The translations under genes and the position numbers were made by a program. Of a stretch of 64,000 nucleotides of DNA, positions 17,718 through 27,414 are shown piece by piece. The stretch spans positions 186,001 to 250,000 of the forward strand of contig NZ_LHPI01000012.1 of NCBI RefSeq assembly GCF_001274785.1, written 5' to 3'. Source of the stretch: Vibrio hepatarius (GTDB taxonomy: Bacteria; Pseudomonadota; Gammaproteobacteria; Enterobacterales; Vibrionaceae). The notes beneath the pieces are model-generated. The model saw only the letters and a list, made by a program, of their open reading frames with translations, had not been told where the DNA came from and did not search any database. Within the stretch, counting starts at the first letter, position 1. Each line of letters begins with the position of its first letter.

Positions 17718-20700
17718 TTAAATCAACTCCATCTGGCCAGAACTGTTGTGTCTGGTATCGATATTTTGTCCGTCAATTAAGCGGTCCATATCTTGTAAAA
17801 ACTCCAAGCTCGGTTTGGCCGAGAAGATGCCGTGCTCGCTTTCACCATCCATACCACGTAGGAAGAGATAGTAGACACCGCCAAAATGTTGCTGATAATC
17901 GTAGTTCGGTAAGCGGCTGCGTAAAAAGCGGTGCAGTGCTAACGCGTAGATTTGATATTGCAGGTCGTATCTGTGCTCAGCCATCGCCGATTTCAGCGCC
18001 TCGCCGTGATAGTGGCTTACGTCATCGCCTAAATAGTTCGACTTCCAGTCCAAGACAAAATACTGACCATTGTGTTCAAACACTAAGTCGATAAAGCCCT
18101 TGAGCATGCCGTGCACAGTTTGAAAACCAAGATCACCCGCTTTGGCTGATAATGGGTCATGACGTTGAATCACGCGGTTTAACGCTGGCGCCGCCAGCAC
18201 TTCTATCGGTAACAAGAATTCCATTTCCACCAAGCGTTGTGACGGCTGCTTATGGTTGAGTGTTAACTTCTTACCGTCGAGTGGCGTTGCTAGCACCGTA
18301 TCGATCAGCTGTTGTAAGACGGGTAGCCACTCTTCTTCGAGCTGTTCGCTTTCCATCAGCGCCAAGATCACCTGCGTGTTCTCATCGCCGGTCGCGGGTT
18401 GCGTAAACTCTACTTCTTCAAACAAGCTGTGCAGGAACGTACCTGGCCTTGCACCGCGTGGAAAAGTGAAAATCGTTCGTTCTGGCTCAAGCACTTCTTC
18501 TTGGTCTTGCTCTCCAGACGAGTCAACATCCAGGCGCATTAAGTCTGTCAGCGCATCGTCGCCATGGGTCGAGTGGCCTTGCTTAATCAAGCCAGAATAA
18601 CTGGTGATACGCCAGCTGCGGTCGATGCCATTTTGCAGCTCGCGCGCGCGCAATGATTGCGCTTGTGATTGGCTAGCAACAAACGGCGTGTCGTGTGGTT
18701 CTGGTAAATCAGCCAACGCGACACAATCAAGCTGCTCGACCTGTTTCTGAATAGCGAGGGTTAAATCGTTGATGCCACCTTCTTGGCCATTTTGCAACAG
18801 GTAGCCCATTGCACTGCGGTGCACGCCAGTTGGCTCTTTGCTTGAACGTCCGTTACGAATCGGGGCAGCGCCGATAAAACAGCCGTAGACTGCACGGGTC
18901 AGCGCCACATAGATTAAGCGTAAATCTTCCGCAAGGCGTTCTTTGTCCGCTTGCTTGAGTGAGTCACCCTGCCCGCTTATATCCAGCACAGTGCGGTCAC
19001 TTTCTGCATCGTAGTATTTGGCTTCACTCGCTTCTCGATAACTGAGCACAAACGGCAACATCACCAAGTCATACTCAAGACCTTTCGATTTGTGAATCGT
19101 GACGATTTGTACCAAGTTCCTTTCGGATTCTAAGCGCTGGATTTCGTCCTCACTGCCGCCCAAGCCATTTTCTGCATCACTGATCGACTGTGCCAGCCAA
19201 CGCAATAGACCGTGGTCGCTATCGAGTTCAATACTCGCCTGCTGTAACAGTTCCCCGATGTGCATTAAATCGGTCAAAGTGCGCTCACCGCTTTGCTCTT
19301 CAAGTAATCGCTCGGCAATATGACGCTTGCTGATCACGCTGCGCAGCATCGGCAGCACACCGCGCTGAGTCCAAAGCTTACGGTATTCCTTGAACTCATT
19401 GATCGCGTTTTCCCACTCATTCTCATCGTTATTGAGCTTATCGAGTGTGCCGGCATCAAGGGCAAACAGTTCAGACGCCAAACTTGCGCGCAACGCTCGA
19501 TCATTTTCCGGCGTCAGCACCGCTTGCAATAGTCGCTGCAAGTCCTGTGCAACCGTGGAGGTAAACACACTGTCTCGGTTTGAAAGATAAACGCTGGCAA
19601 TGCCTTGTTTCGCCAACGCCTCTTTGATCATCCGCCCTTCGTTACCCGTCCTGACCAACACGGCAATGTCACCCGCTTGGATAACTTGTTTACCTTTACC
19701 GGTTTCAAAGTAGGCTTGCTCTTGTTGTGCAGCGCTAAGAATCGCGTGGATTTGGTCTGCGCTCGCTTGCGCCATCGCGTTTAAATACTCGCCTTTAGCA
19801 AGCGGTTTGTCGTCGGCGTCCTGCAGCCAATAGGTTAACGCAGGTTGCTTTTGACCATCGATGGTCCAAATCCGTTGTTCGGCATTCGGACTGTAATGGA
19901 CAGGGGTAAATGGGATGTCTTGGTCGTAGATAAATGGGCTGTCAGGCAATGCAAACACCTGATTCACCGCCGAGACCATTTCAGCACTCGAGCGCCAGTT
20001 AGTCCCAAGCGTAAAATGAGAAGAGACCTGCTTACGTGCTTTAATGTAGGTAAAAATATCTGCGCCACGGAAGCCATAAATCGCCTGTTTCGGGTCACCG
20101 ATCATAAACAAACCGCATTCAGGGTTATGCAGATAAATGCGGCTAAAAATACTGTATTGCAGTGGGTCGGTATCCTGAAATTCATCGATCATCGCCACCG
20201 GATAAAGTGAGCGAATGCGCTCTGCCAACAGCATTGATTCATCGCTATCAATCGACGCAGAGAGATTCGTCAATAAGTCATCAAATGATAGCCACTGTTT
20301 CTGCTGTTTTGCTTGAGCAAGCATGTCACGACAATGTTCGATCGCATGAGCCAGAATCGGCGCTTTAAGTGAAATGGGCTGGGCAAGGAAGCTTTCAATC
20401 TCCGCAAACACCGGATGTGTAGGCGGCGTGCCTTTCGGAGTCTTTTCGACCAGCACGTTTTGCGCAAACTTCTCCAGCTTATCCGGATAGTCATAGCCGC
20501 TGGTTTCACTCGCCGCCCATTCGTTCACTGCTTCAAGCCACGCAGGCAATGATTTTTTGCTATAACTGCGCTTGTTCACGTCCGAATCGCTGATCAGCGT
20601 GAGGTAGTCGTCTTGGCTTTCACGCCATGCAGCTTTCAACTCGTTGATGCGCGCTAAGTTGGCTTGGTGCAGATCGGCCAAGCTGCCTTGCATCGCTTCG

Positions 20701-21338
20701 ACCGTCAGTTTCAGCGGCGCGCCCGTAAGATAACGACTGATATCACCCAGCAGATCAGACGGCGCAGACCAAATTCGGCGCACTTCACCCGCAAGATGGA
20801 TCGGCAACGGATAGAAGTTGCGTCGCCAGTAGTCCGCGACAATCTGCGCTTTGAGGTGGCTTTCGTCGGTAACGAACTCGTTGCTAAAACGGCTGCCAGA
20901 CTCAAACGCGTTTTGCGTTAACATCCGTTGGCAGAAACCGTGAATGGTATACACCGCGGCTTCGTCCATTTGTCTTTCGGCTTGAAGCAGTATTTCTGCT
21001 GCTTGCTTGTGGTCGGCAATCTCTTCCAGCAACGGCGCGATGACTGGGTCATCACTTTTGCTTCGCGAAAAAGCAAGCCTTGCGGCGTGGATACGCGCGC
21101 GGATACGGTCACGTAATTCGGCGGTCGCAGCTTCGGTAAACGTTACGACAAGGATTTGGTCGACCGTTAACGGCACCCGATGTTTTGTTTCAGGACTGCC
21201 ATGACCCAAAAGCAAACGGAGGTATAAACCAGCAATGGTGAAGGTCTTGCCTGTGCCCGCCGATGCTTCGATCAAACGCGCTCCGTGCAATGGAAAAGTC
21301 ATAGTATTTAGCGTTGTCGCTACTGACGTTGCTGTCAT
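17718..21338 (-). CDS. recB: RecBCD enzyme subunit RecB (exonuclease V beta)
   Basis: 1206 residues. RecB carries the 3'-5' helicase and the single nuclease domain of RecBCD, processing double-strand breaks and loading RecA after Chi. The Walker A motif A-S-A-G-T-G-K-T is at residues 25-32. The UvrD-type motif D-E-F-Q-D-T-D-P-L is near residue 385. H-K-S-K-G-L-E-Y and L-I-Y-V-A-L-T-R-A are in the second helicase domain. The nuclease motif L-D-W-K-S-N-Y-L-G is near residue 1110, with the preceding D of F-I-D-L-V-F. It lies 273 bp downstream of recC, a gap holding an inverted-repeat-rich element. Confidence 0.97.
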   Translation of the reverse strand: MTATSVATTLNTMTFPLHGARLIEASAGTGKTFTIAGLYLRLLLGHGSPETKHRVPLTVDQILVVTFTEAATAELRDRIRARIHAARLAFSRSKSDDPVIAPLLEEIADHKQAAEILLQAERQMDEAAVYTIHGFCQRMLTQNAFESGSRFSNEFVTDESHLKAQIVADYWRRNFYPLPIHLAGEVRRIWSAPSDLLGDISRYLTGAPLKLTVEAMQGSLADLHQANLARINELKAAWRESQDDYLTLISDSDVNKRSYSKKSLPAWLEAVNEWAASETSGYDYPDKLEKFAQNVLVEKTPKGTPPTHPVFAEIESFLAQPISLKAPILAHAIEHCRDMLAQAKQQKQWLSFDDLLTNLSASIDSDESMLLAERIRSLYPVAMIDEFQDTDPLQYSIFSRIYLHNPECGLFMIGDPKQAIYGFRGADIFTYIKARKQVSSHFTLGTNWRSSAEMVSAVNQVFALPDSPFIYDQDIPFTPVHYSPNAEQRIWTIDGQKQPALTYWLQDADDKPLAKGEYLNAMAQASADQIHAILSAAQQEQAYFETGKGKQVIQAGDIAVLVRTGNEGRMIKEALAKQGIASVYLSNRDSVFTSTVAQDLQRLLQAVLTPENDRALRASLASELFALDAGTLDKLNNDENEWENAINEFKEYRKLWTQRGVLPMLRSVISKRHIAERLLEEQSGERTLTDLMHIGELLQQASIELDSDHGLLRWLAQSISDAENGLGGSEDEIQRLESERNLVQIVTIHKSKGLEYDLVMLPFVLSYREASEAKYYDAESDRTVLDISGQGDSLKQADKERLAEDLRLIYVALTRAVYGCFIGAAPIRNGRSSKEPTGVHRSAMGYLLQNGQEGGINDLTLAIQKQVEQLDCVALADLPEPHDTPFVASQSQAQSLRARELQNGIDRSWRITSYSGLIKQGHSTHGDDALTDLMRLDVDSSGEQDQEEVLEPERTIFTFPRGARPGTFLHSLFEEVEFTQPATGDENTQVILALMESEQLEEEWLPVLQQLIDTVLATPLDGKKLTLNHKQPSQRLVEMEFLLPIEVLAAPALNRVIQRHDPLSAKAGDLGFQTVHGMLKGFIDLVFEHNGQYFVLDWKSNYLGDDVSHYHGEALKSAMAEHRYDLQYQIYALALHRFLRSRLPNYDYQQHFGGVYYLFLRGMDGESEHGIFSAKPSLEFLQDMDRLIDGQNIDTRHNSSGQMELI

Positions 21339-21427
21339 AAATATCTAGCCTTTAAAACAAAAAGTCGGAATGCCAATGTGATCCTGACTTAAAAATGCAA
21401 ATTATTAGTAAAACTGCTTGGTACATA

Positions 21428-21591
21428 AGATCTTAATGAGATCTGCCTCACGGCAGAACGCTGTACGAACCGCTAGTATCCACCGCACGCGTTGAGCAGC
21501 AACCGCTGCAAGATACCAACCCAATCATGGTCCCTCTGACCTGTGGCCGTACAGCGAACGCCCTACACAATAATGATTTACTGGCGGCCAC
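21428..21591. other. Inverted-repeat-rich intergenic element between recC and recB
   Basis: Non-coding, GC-richer than its flanks. Perfect complementary arms include CGCTGTACG/CGTACAGCG (21459-21467 with 21548-21556), GTATC/GATAC (21476-21480 with 21512-21516), GCAGC/GCTGC with a 4-nt loop (21496-21509), TCTGCC/GGCAGA with a 4-nt loop (21442-21457; GTGA loop when read on the minus strand) and GTGGCC/GGCCAC (21543-21548 with 21586-21591). The first three nest into one long fold. It could be a structured leader for recB, a small RNA or a decayed mobile repeat; I do not recognise it. The rest of the gap (21339-21427) is AT-rich and featureless. Confidence 0.55.
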
Positions 21592-21611
21592 TTAATTTCC
21601 CAATTTGATCT

Positions 21612-24600
21612 TCACGACGATTCCATATCTTCGAGTGTTTTCGCCGCCAATCTTGGTGCTTGAATCACTAACGCCGCCAGAGTGCGAACCTGTTTCGCTA
21701 GTTCCTCGTTCCACGTTGGCCAAATGCGTGCAATATACGCGTTGTTACCTTCGCCATTCACCATGTAACCATCGTTAAATGTGTCTGCCATTTTCTTCAA
21801 TGATTTTTCTTCATCATCGACCCAATTACCACGGCTAAAGCCCGCTTCAACGCTCGCGAGTGCGGTTTTAGGGAAATAGGCCAAAGGCTGCGTCATCCCT
21901 TGATAGAACAAACGAACCAACTCAGCCAACAACGACTTAGCTTGTGATGCGTCGTCAATCGGTGGGTAAACAAGGTGAACTACGCCCTCTTTGCGGTCAT
22001 AACCGATAAGATGGGTTCGCTTAGCTTGTTTCATCGCACACATCGCAAGGTGGTCAATCCATGCGGCCAGATAATCTTGCGCGCGAATAGCCCCGCTGCG
22101 AAAACGAATTAGACCAGAGGCGTAGTGCTGGGTTAACCAACCGGTTAAATGGATCGGTTTACTTTCACCGAGCAGATCAAAAGTGAGTTTGACTTCTAAG
22201 TCATCACCTTGGGATTGACACAACCAAGTCAGTTTCTCTACTAGCTCTTGCGTTTGCACGCGGTTGGTTTCGAATTCGATGTCACCAAATGCACCGACAG
22301 GCAGTTTGCCCTGCGCTCGCTGCTGCTCAACAAATTGGGAAATGATCGCTTGAGTATCGGCTTGTCCCTCCAGTTGCTGCCCTAGCAAAGTAGCGAGTAA
22401 GTTGTCGCGCATTTGATAGCTTTCCAGCCCGCCCAGAACAAACGGTTCATCATCTTCCATGACTGGCAATGGCGGTTCAAACACCACCTTTAAGCGTCGG
22501 TTGAAGAAATACTGCACGGGCAAACGCCAAAACCGTTGCAACTCGACCAAATCGAGCTCCAATGGATACGTCGCACCGTCAAGGTAGTCACTCAACTGAC
22601 GATTAAACTCGCCACCACCTTGTCCTTGTCGATTCGCCGCCGGCAACCACTCTTTCGCATAACTGGCTTGTTCACCGACAAACGCATCAACAGAAAACGG
22701 CACCATAGGATGGTGGTGAATCAAAACTTTCAGCAGTTGGTCACCTGAATCATCACAAGGCAGTGCTTCGTCACCAGCTAAACAATAGTTCTGGTGGCAA
22801 TATTCCATCAGCTCAGATACCAATACCGACGGAACTCGCTCGGTGTTGTCTTGTATCGAACGGCCAACGTAGCTGATGTACAAAGTTTGCTGCGCCGATA
22901 ACATCGCTTCTAAGAACAGATAGCGGTCATCGTCTCGGCGCGAACGGTCACCAGGTTTCGCGCGGCCGTTCATTAAGTCAAACCCTTCTGGCGGAACAGA
23001 ACGCGGGTAGATCCCGTCATTCATCCCCAGCAAACAGACGGTTTTGAAAGGTATTGAGCGCATTGGCATCAAGGTACAGAAGTTGACTTGTCCGGCGAGG
23101 AAACGCTGACTCACTCTTGTACCAGACAACTTATTTTGTAGATATTGGCTGATGATCGATGGCGTCAGTGGTTGCTCAAACGCCGCATCGGTAAGCTGCT
23201 CTTTGAGCGCCGCCAAGGTATCGCGGATCGATTTAAGCGCCGCTTCGCCTTCTAACTCGACGGTGAAAAAGTCATCCAACAAATGGGTTAACACTTCTCG
23301 CCAACTGTCGACGGATTGCGTGCGAGCCAGCTTAGTGCGGTAGCTATCAATGGTTTCGATAAAGTGTGCCAGTTTACCCGCCAGCTCTGCGCCCATGCCC
23401 TGAACTTCGTTAAACGGCGAAATCGCGCCAGAGGTTGAAGCAAACAGCCCCGCAGATTCTGGCATCGCATAGCCCAATAACATCCGCTGAATACCAAATT
23501 GCCACGTGTTCTGTACCGTCTCTGGCAGATCAAATTCGCGTCCGGTCGATGCGTTCAGTCCCCAGCGAATGCCAGACTCTTCAACCCACTGTTTGGCTTG
23601 GATGAAATCGTCTTCGCTCAACGCAAAGCGCGCCAAGATCGCCGGTGTTTCCAAAAGCTCTAGCAGCTCAGAGGCCAGACAACGGGTGTTCGGCAGGCTC
23701 ACCAACTGCATAAAGGCGTTTAAGATCGGGCTTTCTTGGTCTGCCGTACGGTCTGAAATCGAATAAGGAATATAACGTTCACCCGGCGCATTACCGAATA
23801 CAGCTTGGATAGCCGGGCTGTAGGCATTGATGTCGGCAACCATGACGATGATATCGCGCGGCTTAAGCGTTGGGTCAGCGTCAAACATCGCCAACAGTTG
23901 GTCGTGCAGCACTTCCACTTCACGCATTGGACTATGACAAGCGTGCAGAGACAACGAGCGGTCGCCAGTCAAAACGACTTGTTTATGCTGGCTGGTTTCT
24001 AGCGCTTGGTCGTCTTGGTGTTCCTCAAGGTTAAGGATATCGGCTTGCAGTTGATGGAGCAGCGAATCGCGCTCAACATCGACAAAAGCTTCAATTTCGT
24101 GCGACTCCAACTGCGACAACAAATACATATTATCGCGGCCAAGTTTGCCCATTGACGCCAACAAGCTGTTGCCAACCACGTTGGTATGGAGCTCGTCAGA
24201 GAGATTGTCTTCGAGGCTGCCTTTAAGCTGGGCGCTTTCCCCATCTTGTTCTGAATGATCTTGTTGCCAGACGAGGTGTTTACGGTGCTGGGCTGCCAAT
24301 CGCGCAAGGTATTTTCGATCGCGCACTTCACCCCAGTAATAACGACACGGGTTGGTGAACATTAAATGCACATCAATGTGTTCACCGATGGCTTTCAGTG
24401 CATCCATGTAGCGCGGCGGCAGTGAAGTGATACCAAAAACAAATAAACGCTTCGGTAGGTGTTCAAAATTGCCGCTGTAGTTATCGAGCGTTTCGATAAA
24501 ATGCTCGTATAAATTGGCGCGATGATACGGTGATTGGTCGAGGGCAACAGTATGATCATAAAGCGCCTGCCAAAGTAGTGGCTGCCATGGGTGCTCATCT

Positions 24601-25076
24601 TCAAGCTCGGCTACGCGTTGCCCTGCTTCCCACGCGGCTATCCATTCTGGGCGATACACCAAGTAGCCATCAAAAATATCGGCGATTTTTTCCGCCAATT
24701 GGTACAACTTACTGGCATCAGGGTCATTGTCCAAGTAACGGTTGAGCGCGGCGAACTCTGGCAGCTCCAACATGCTTGGCAAGATCGTCATCAACTTCCA
24801 CGTCATCGCTTCTTTGTTGAAAGCACTGCGTTTTGGCACATCGGGAAGCACTTCGGTAAACATGTTCCAGATAAAGGTCGCAGGCAGCGGAAATTCGATG
24901 TTGGCAGCCACACCAAACTCTTTCGCCAACTCCATTTTTAACCACTGAGACATACCTGGGCTTTGCACCAGAATCTGCTCCGCTTCGAACGGATTTTCGA
25001 GTGGATTGAGACGAATCAGCTCAACTAACAGCGACTTGAGGATATCAACTTGGTTGGAGTGGTAAACAGTAAACAA
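21612..25076 (-). CDS. recC: RecBCD enzyme subunit RecC (exonuclease V gamma)
   Basis: 1154 residues, near the E. coli length (1122). RecC has inactivated helicase and nuclease folds, recognises Chi and splits the duplex. Family features seen are the start V-Y-H-S-N-Q-x-D-x-L, the S-P-G-M-S-Q-W-L-K segment, and M-P-M-R-S-I-P-F-K-T-V-C-L-L-G-M-N-D-G near residue 670. It is first of the recC-recB-recD run, but the intergenic element downstream could uncouple recC from recBD. It is divergent from the YejM-like gene, with 249 bp between starts. Confidence 0.96.
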   Translation of the reverse strand: MFTVYHSNQVDILKSLLVELIRLNPLENPFEAEQILVQSPGMSQWLKMELAKEFGVAANIEFPLPATFIWNMFTEVLPDVPKRSAFNKEAMTWKLMTILPSMLELPEFAALNRYLDNDPDASKLYQLAEKIADIFDGYLVYRPEWIAAWEAGQRVAELEDEHPWQPLLWQALYDHTVALDQSPYHRANLYEHFIETLDNYSGNFEHLPKRLFVFGITSLPPRYMDALKAIGEHIDVHLMFTNPCRYYWGEVRDRKYLARLAAQHRKHLVWQQDHSEQDGESAQLKGSLEDNLSDELHTNVVGNSLLASMGKLGRDNMYLLSQLESHEIEAFVDVERDSLLHQLQADILNLEEHQDDQALETSQHKQVVLTGDRSLSLHACHSPMREVEVLHDQLLAMFDADPTLKPRDIIVMVADINAYSPAIQAVFGNAPGERYIPYSISDRTADQESPILNAFMQLVSLPNTRCLASELLELLETPAILARFALSEDDFIQAKQWVEESGIRWGLNASTGREFDLPETVQNTWQFGIQRMLLGYAMPESAGLFASTSGAISPFNEVQGMGAELAGKLAHFIETIDSYRTKLARTQSVDSWREVLTHLLDDFFTVELEGEAALKSIRDTLAALKEQLTDAAFEQPLTPSIISQYLQNKLSGTRVSQRFLAGQVNFCTLMPMRSIPFKTVCLLGMNDGIYPRSVPPEGFDLMNGRAKPGDRSRRDDDRYLFLEAMLSAQQTLYISYVGRSIQDNTERVPSVLVSELMEYCHQNYCLAGDEALPCDDSGDQLLKVLIHHHPMVPFSVDAFVGEQASYAKEWLPAANRQGQGGGEFNRQLSDYLDGATYPLELDLVELQRFWRLPVQYFFNRRLKVVFEPPLPVMEDDEPFVLGGLESYQMRDNLLATLLGQQLEGQADTQAIISQFVEQQRAQGKLPVGAFGDIEFETNRVQTQELVEKLTWLCQSQGDDLEVKLTFDLLGESKPIHLTGWLTQHYASGLIRFRSGAIRAQDYLAAWIDHLAMCAMKQAKRTHLIGYDRKEGVVHLVYPPIDDASQAKSLLAELVRLFYQGMTQPLAYFPKTALASVEAGFSRGNWVDDEEKSLKKMADTFNDGYMVNGEGNNAYIARIWPTWNEELAKQVRTLAALVIQAPRLAAKTLEDMESS

Positions 25077-25244
25077 AATAAGTGCACCGAGCGCCAGTTT
25101 AAACTGTGAGCTAGCTTAGCACAGGGAAAATTTTTCCCGCAGCAATCTTGAGACTCGAGATAACAAAAGGTTAGCTAATACACAAACTGGTCACGAAACA
25201 TCTAAATTTAACATGTAAGCGAAATCTTACACTTCAGTACACAG

Positions 25245-25260
25245 TGTGATTTACGTCGCA
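25245..25260. promoter_or_regulatory. Possible CRP site upstream of the YejM-like gene
   Basis: TGTGA-N6-TCGCA matches 9 of the 10 conserved bases of the CRP consensus. It is 66 bp upstream of the next start codon. A TATACT -10-like hexamer follows at 25287-25292. Spacing to that hexamer is a few bases off the usual class II position, so this is tentative. Confidence 0.3.
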
Positions 25261-25325
25261 ATATTCCGAAATAAAAAACACTGTTTTATACTTCAGCACT
25301 GATATTAATATAAGTAAAAAAACGT

Positions 25326-27146
25326 ATGTTTCGTAAAGTTACTTCTAACAGCGCTTGGCTAGTTGCCTTTTTTGCTTGCTTTGTCCCTTACTTGGCAATA
25401 GCTTGCTATCCCTTTTTAGTGTCAAGCAACCAATCTGAACCACTGACGTTATTGCAGGGTTACTACCTGCTCTCAACTCAATACGCATGGCTGGGCTTGA
25501 TTGCTGTGCCATTCATGCTGCTAAGCTTGCTGTTTTCTGTTCTGCCACCACGCTGGTTTAAAGGTGTGGTTATTGCTATCGCGATCTTTATGTTGGTGAT
25601 GCTTAAAGTCGATATTTTGGTCTTCCAGCAATACAAACTGCACATCAACGCACTCATGATTCGGATGTTCTTTGAAGGCGCTGACGAAGTCTTTGGTATC
25701 TCTTGGATGAGTTGGCTGATTTTTATCGGCGATGTGGCGTTACTGGTCCTTGGTCTGGCGTGCACGGTTTGGCTGAGCACTAGATTGCTTCATAGCCGAG
25801 CGAAGTTCGTTCTGATTGGTGTGTGGTTCGCATTGTTGCTTAGTACCCAAGCCGTGCACGCGTACAAAAATGCATTGTACGACGATGAAGTCAGCCAGTT
25901 TTCCAATAACTGGCCGCTTTACTACCCGCTCACCGCACGCAAGTTTATCTATAAACATCAGCTAGTGGATGAGAGTATCGCGTCAAAGAATCGCGTTGAG
26001 TTGACCAACGTTGAAAGCAGTGCGCTCAACTACCCGCTAGAGCCAGTGAATGTGGTCGCCAAAAACAAACAACCCAATGTTTTGTTCATCTTAATCGATG
26101 CCTGGCGTTATAGCGATGTAACGCCAGACGTGATGCCTAACGTCAGTCAGTTTATCGGCAAAACCTCTAACTTCACCCAACACATGAGCGGTGGCAACTC
26201 GACGCAAGCGGGCATATTCAGCCTGTTCTACAGTTTGCCTGCGACTTATTGGGACAGTTTTCATGCTAGCCAAACCTCTCCGGTATTCATCAATACCCTG
26301 CAACAACAAGGCTACCGGATGGGAATCTTTGGTTCTGCGCCACTGACCAGTCCACCGCTGTCACGTACGGTATTTAAGAATGTGAAAAACCTGACGTTGC
26401 AGCGTGGTGGTGATAGCAAATCTGAGCGCGATCAAGAAATTACCGACGAGTTTATTCAGTTCCAGAGTGAGCAAAGCGATAAGCCTTACTTCAGTTTCTT
26501 GTTCTACGACGCGGCTCATGGTACCGATTTTCCTGAGCCTGACTTTGCCAAGTTTAAGCCTTACTGGGAACGTGTTGACCATATCCTACTCGACAATGAG
26601 TTTGACGCGTCGCTGTACCACAATCGATATAAGAACTCGCTCTACTACATTGATAACTTGATCGAAAAGGTGCTGGAGAACGTCGATTTGGACAACACTA
26701 TCGTGGTGATAACGTCCGATCACGGTGAAGAGTTTAACGATCACAAGATGAACTATTGGGGGCATTCGGGTAACTACAGCGATACGCAGGTTAAAGTGCC
26801 GCTGTATGTCTATCTTCCCGACCAGCAACCAGCGCAAATCGACTATCGCACCACCCATTACGATATTGTGCCGACGTTAATGAATATGCTGTTTGATGTC
26901 GATGCCGATACCTCTTCTTACAGTGTCGGTTACGATCTGTTTGACGATAACGAATCTCGCGACTGGTTTATCGCTGGCAGTTACTACAACTACGCTCTGG
27001 TAGGGAAAGAGACAATGCTGGTGGTCAACCCCGGCGGTCATTCACAGCAATTTGATCGTCAATTGCAAGTCGAGGATGATCAACCAGTTCCGGTTGATGT
27101 GATTCGTTCAGCCTTGGGCGATATGTCCCGTTTCTATCACCGTTAA
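25326..27146 (+). CDS. YejM/PbgA-like inner-membrane sulfatase-fold protein (DUF3413)
   Basis: 606 residues: an N-terminal DUF3413 part with about five transmembrane helices (up to about residue 175), then a periplasmic alkaline-phosphatase/sulfatase-superfamily domain. In E. coli, YejM (PbgA/LapC) senses periplasmic lipopolysaccharide and controls LpxC degradation. The Y-P-L-T-A-R-K-F linker motif is shared. Here the canonical metal-site residues look intact: Asp258 in I-L-I-D-A-W, Thr293 in G-G-N-S-T-Q-A-G at the nucleophile position, S-D-H-G-E-E-F, and a downstream G-H-S-G. A catalytic role is therefore possible. Monocistronic, followed by a strong terminator. Vibrios can carry more than one such protein, so orthology to yejM is uncertain. 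Confidence 0.85.
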   Translation: MFRKVTSNSAWLVAFFACFVPYLAIACYPFLVSSNQSEPLTLLQGYYLLSTQYAWLGLIAVPFMLLSLLFSVLPPRWFKGVVIAIAIFMLVMLKVDILVFQQYKLHINALMIRMFFEGADEVFGISWMSWLIFIGDVALLVLGLACTVWLSTRLLHSRAKFVLIGVWFALLLSTQAVHAYKNALYDDEVSQFSNNWPLYYPLTARKFIYKHQLVDESIASKNRVELTNVESSALNYPLEPVNVVAKNKQPNVLFILIDAWRYSDVTPDVMPNVSQFIGKTSNFTQHMSGGNSTQAGIFSLFYSLPATYWDSFHASQTSPVFINTLQQQGYRMGIFGSAPLTSPPLSRTVFKNVKNLTLQRGGDSKSERDQEITDEFIQFQSEQSDKPYFSFLFYDAAHGTDFPEPDFAKFKPYWERVDHILLDNEFDASLYHNRYKNSLYYIDNLIEKVLENVDLDNTIVVITSDHGEEFNDHKMNYWGHSGNYSDTQVKVPLYVYLPDQQPAQIDYRTTHYDIVPTLMNMLFDVDADTSSYSVGYDLFDDNESRDWFIAGSYYNYALVGKETMLVVNPGGHSQQFDRQLQVEDDQPVPVDVIRSALGDMSRFYHR

Positions 27147-27166
27147 CCTCAAAAATCTCAACAAAG

Positions 27167-27200
27167 CACCCCAGCACCGTTCCTGCTGGGGTGTATTTTT
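27167..27200 (+). terminator. Terminator downstream of the YejM-like gene
   Basis: Perfect 10-bp stem CACCCCAGCA/TGCTGGGGTG (27167-27176 with 27184-27193), 7-nt loop, then TATTTTT. Confidence 0.92.
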
Positions 27201-27414
27201 CCATTCACGACTATCACACTAACTCTCGTACTAAAGCCTTTCTGTCAGAGTTCGTTTCTGGACGAATAAGCAAATTGCTACAACACTTAATCACAACGTT
27301 AAACACTTATTAATCCAAAATTTAAAGCGCCTTGGATATGCCCTTACCGAGATGCCTTGTATCTCAATCTCTGAGTTTGCCCACACATAGGACAAGCAAA
27401 GTAAGGAGTCGATG

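Noticed and set aside
25281..25296. LexA-like CTGT-N8-TCAG before the YejM-like gene
   Set aside because: One half-site base is wrong and there is no reason to expect SOS control; the ACAG half is essential in good boxes.
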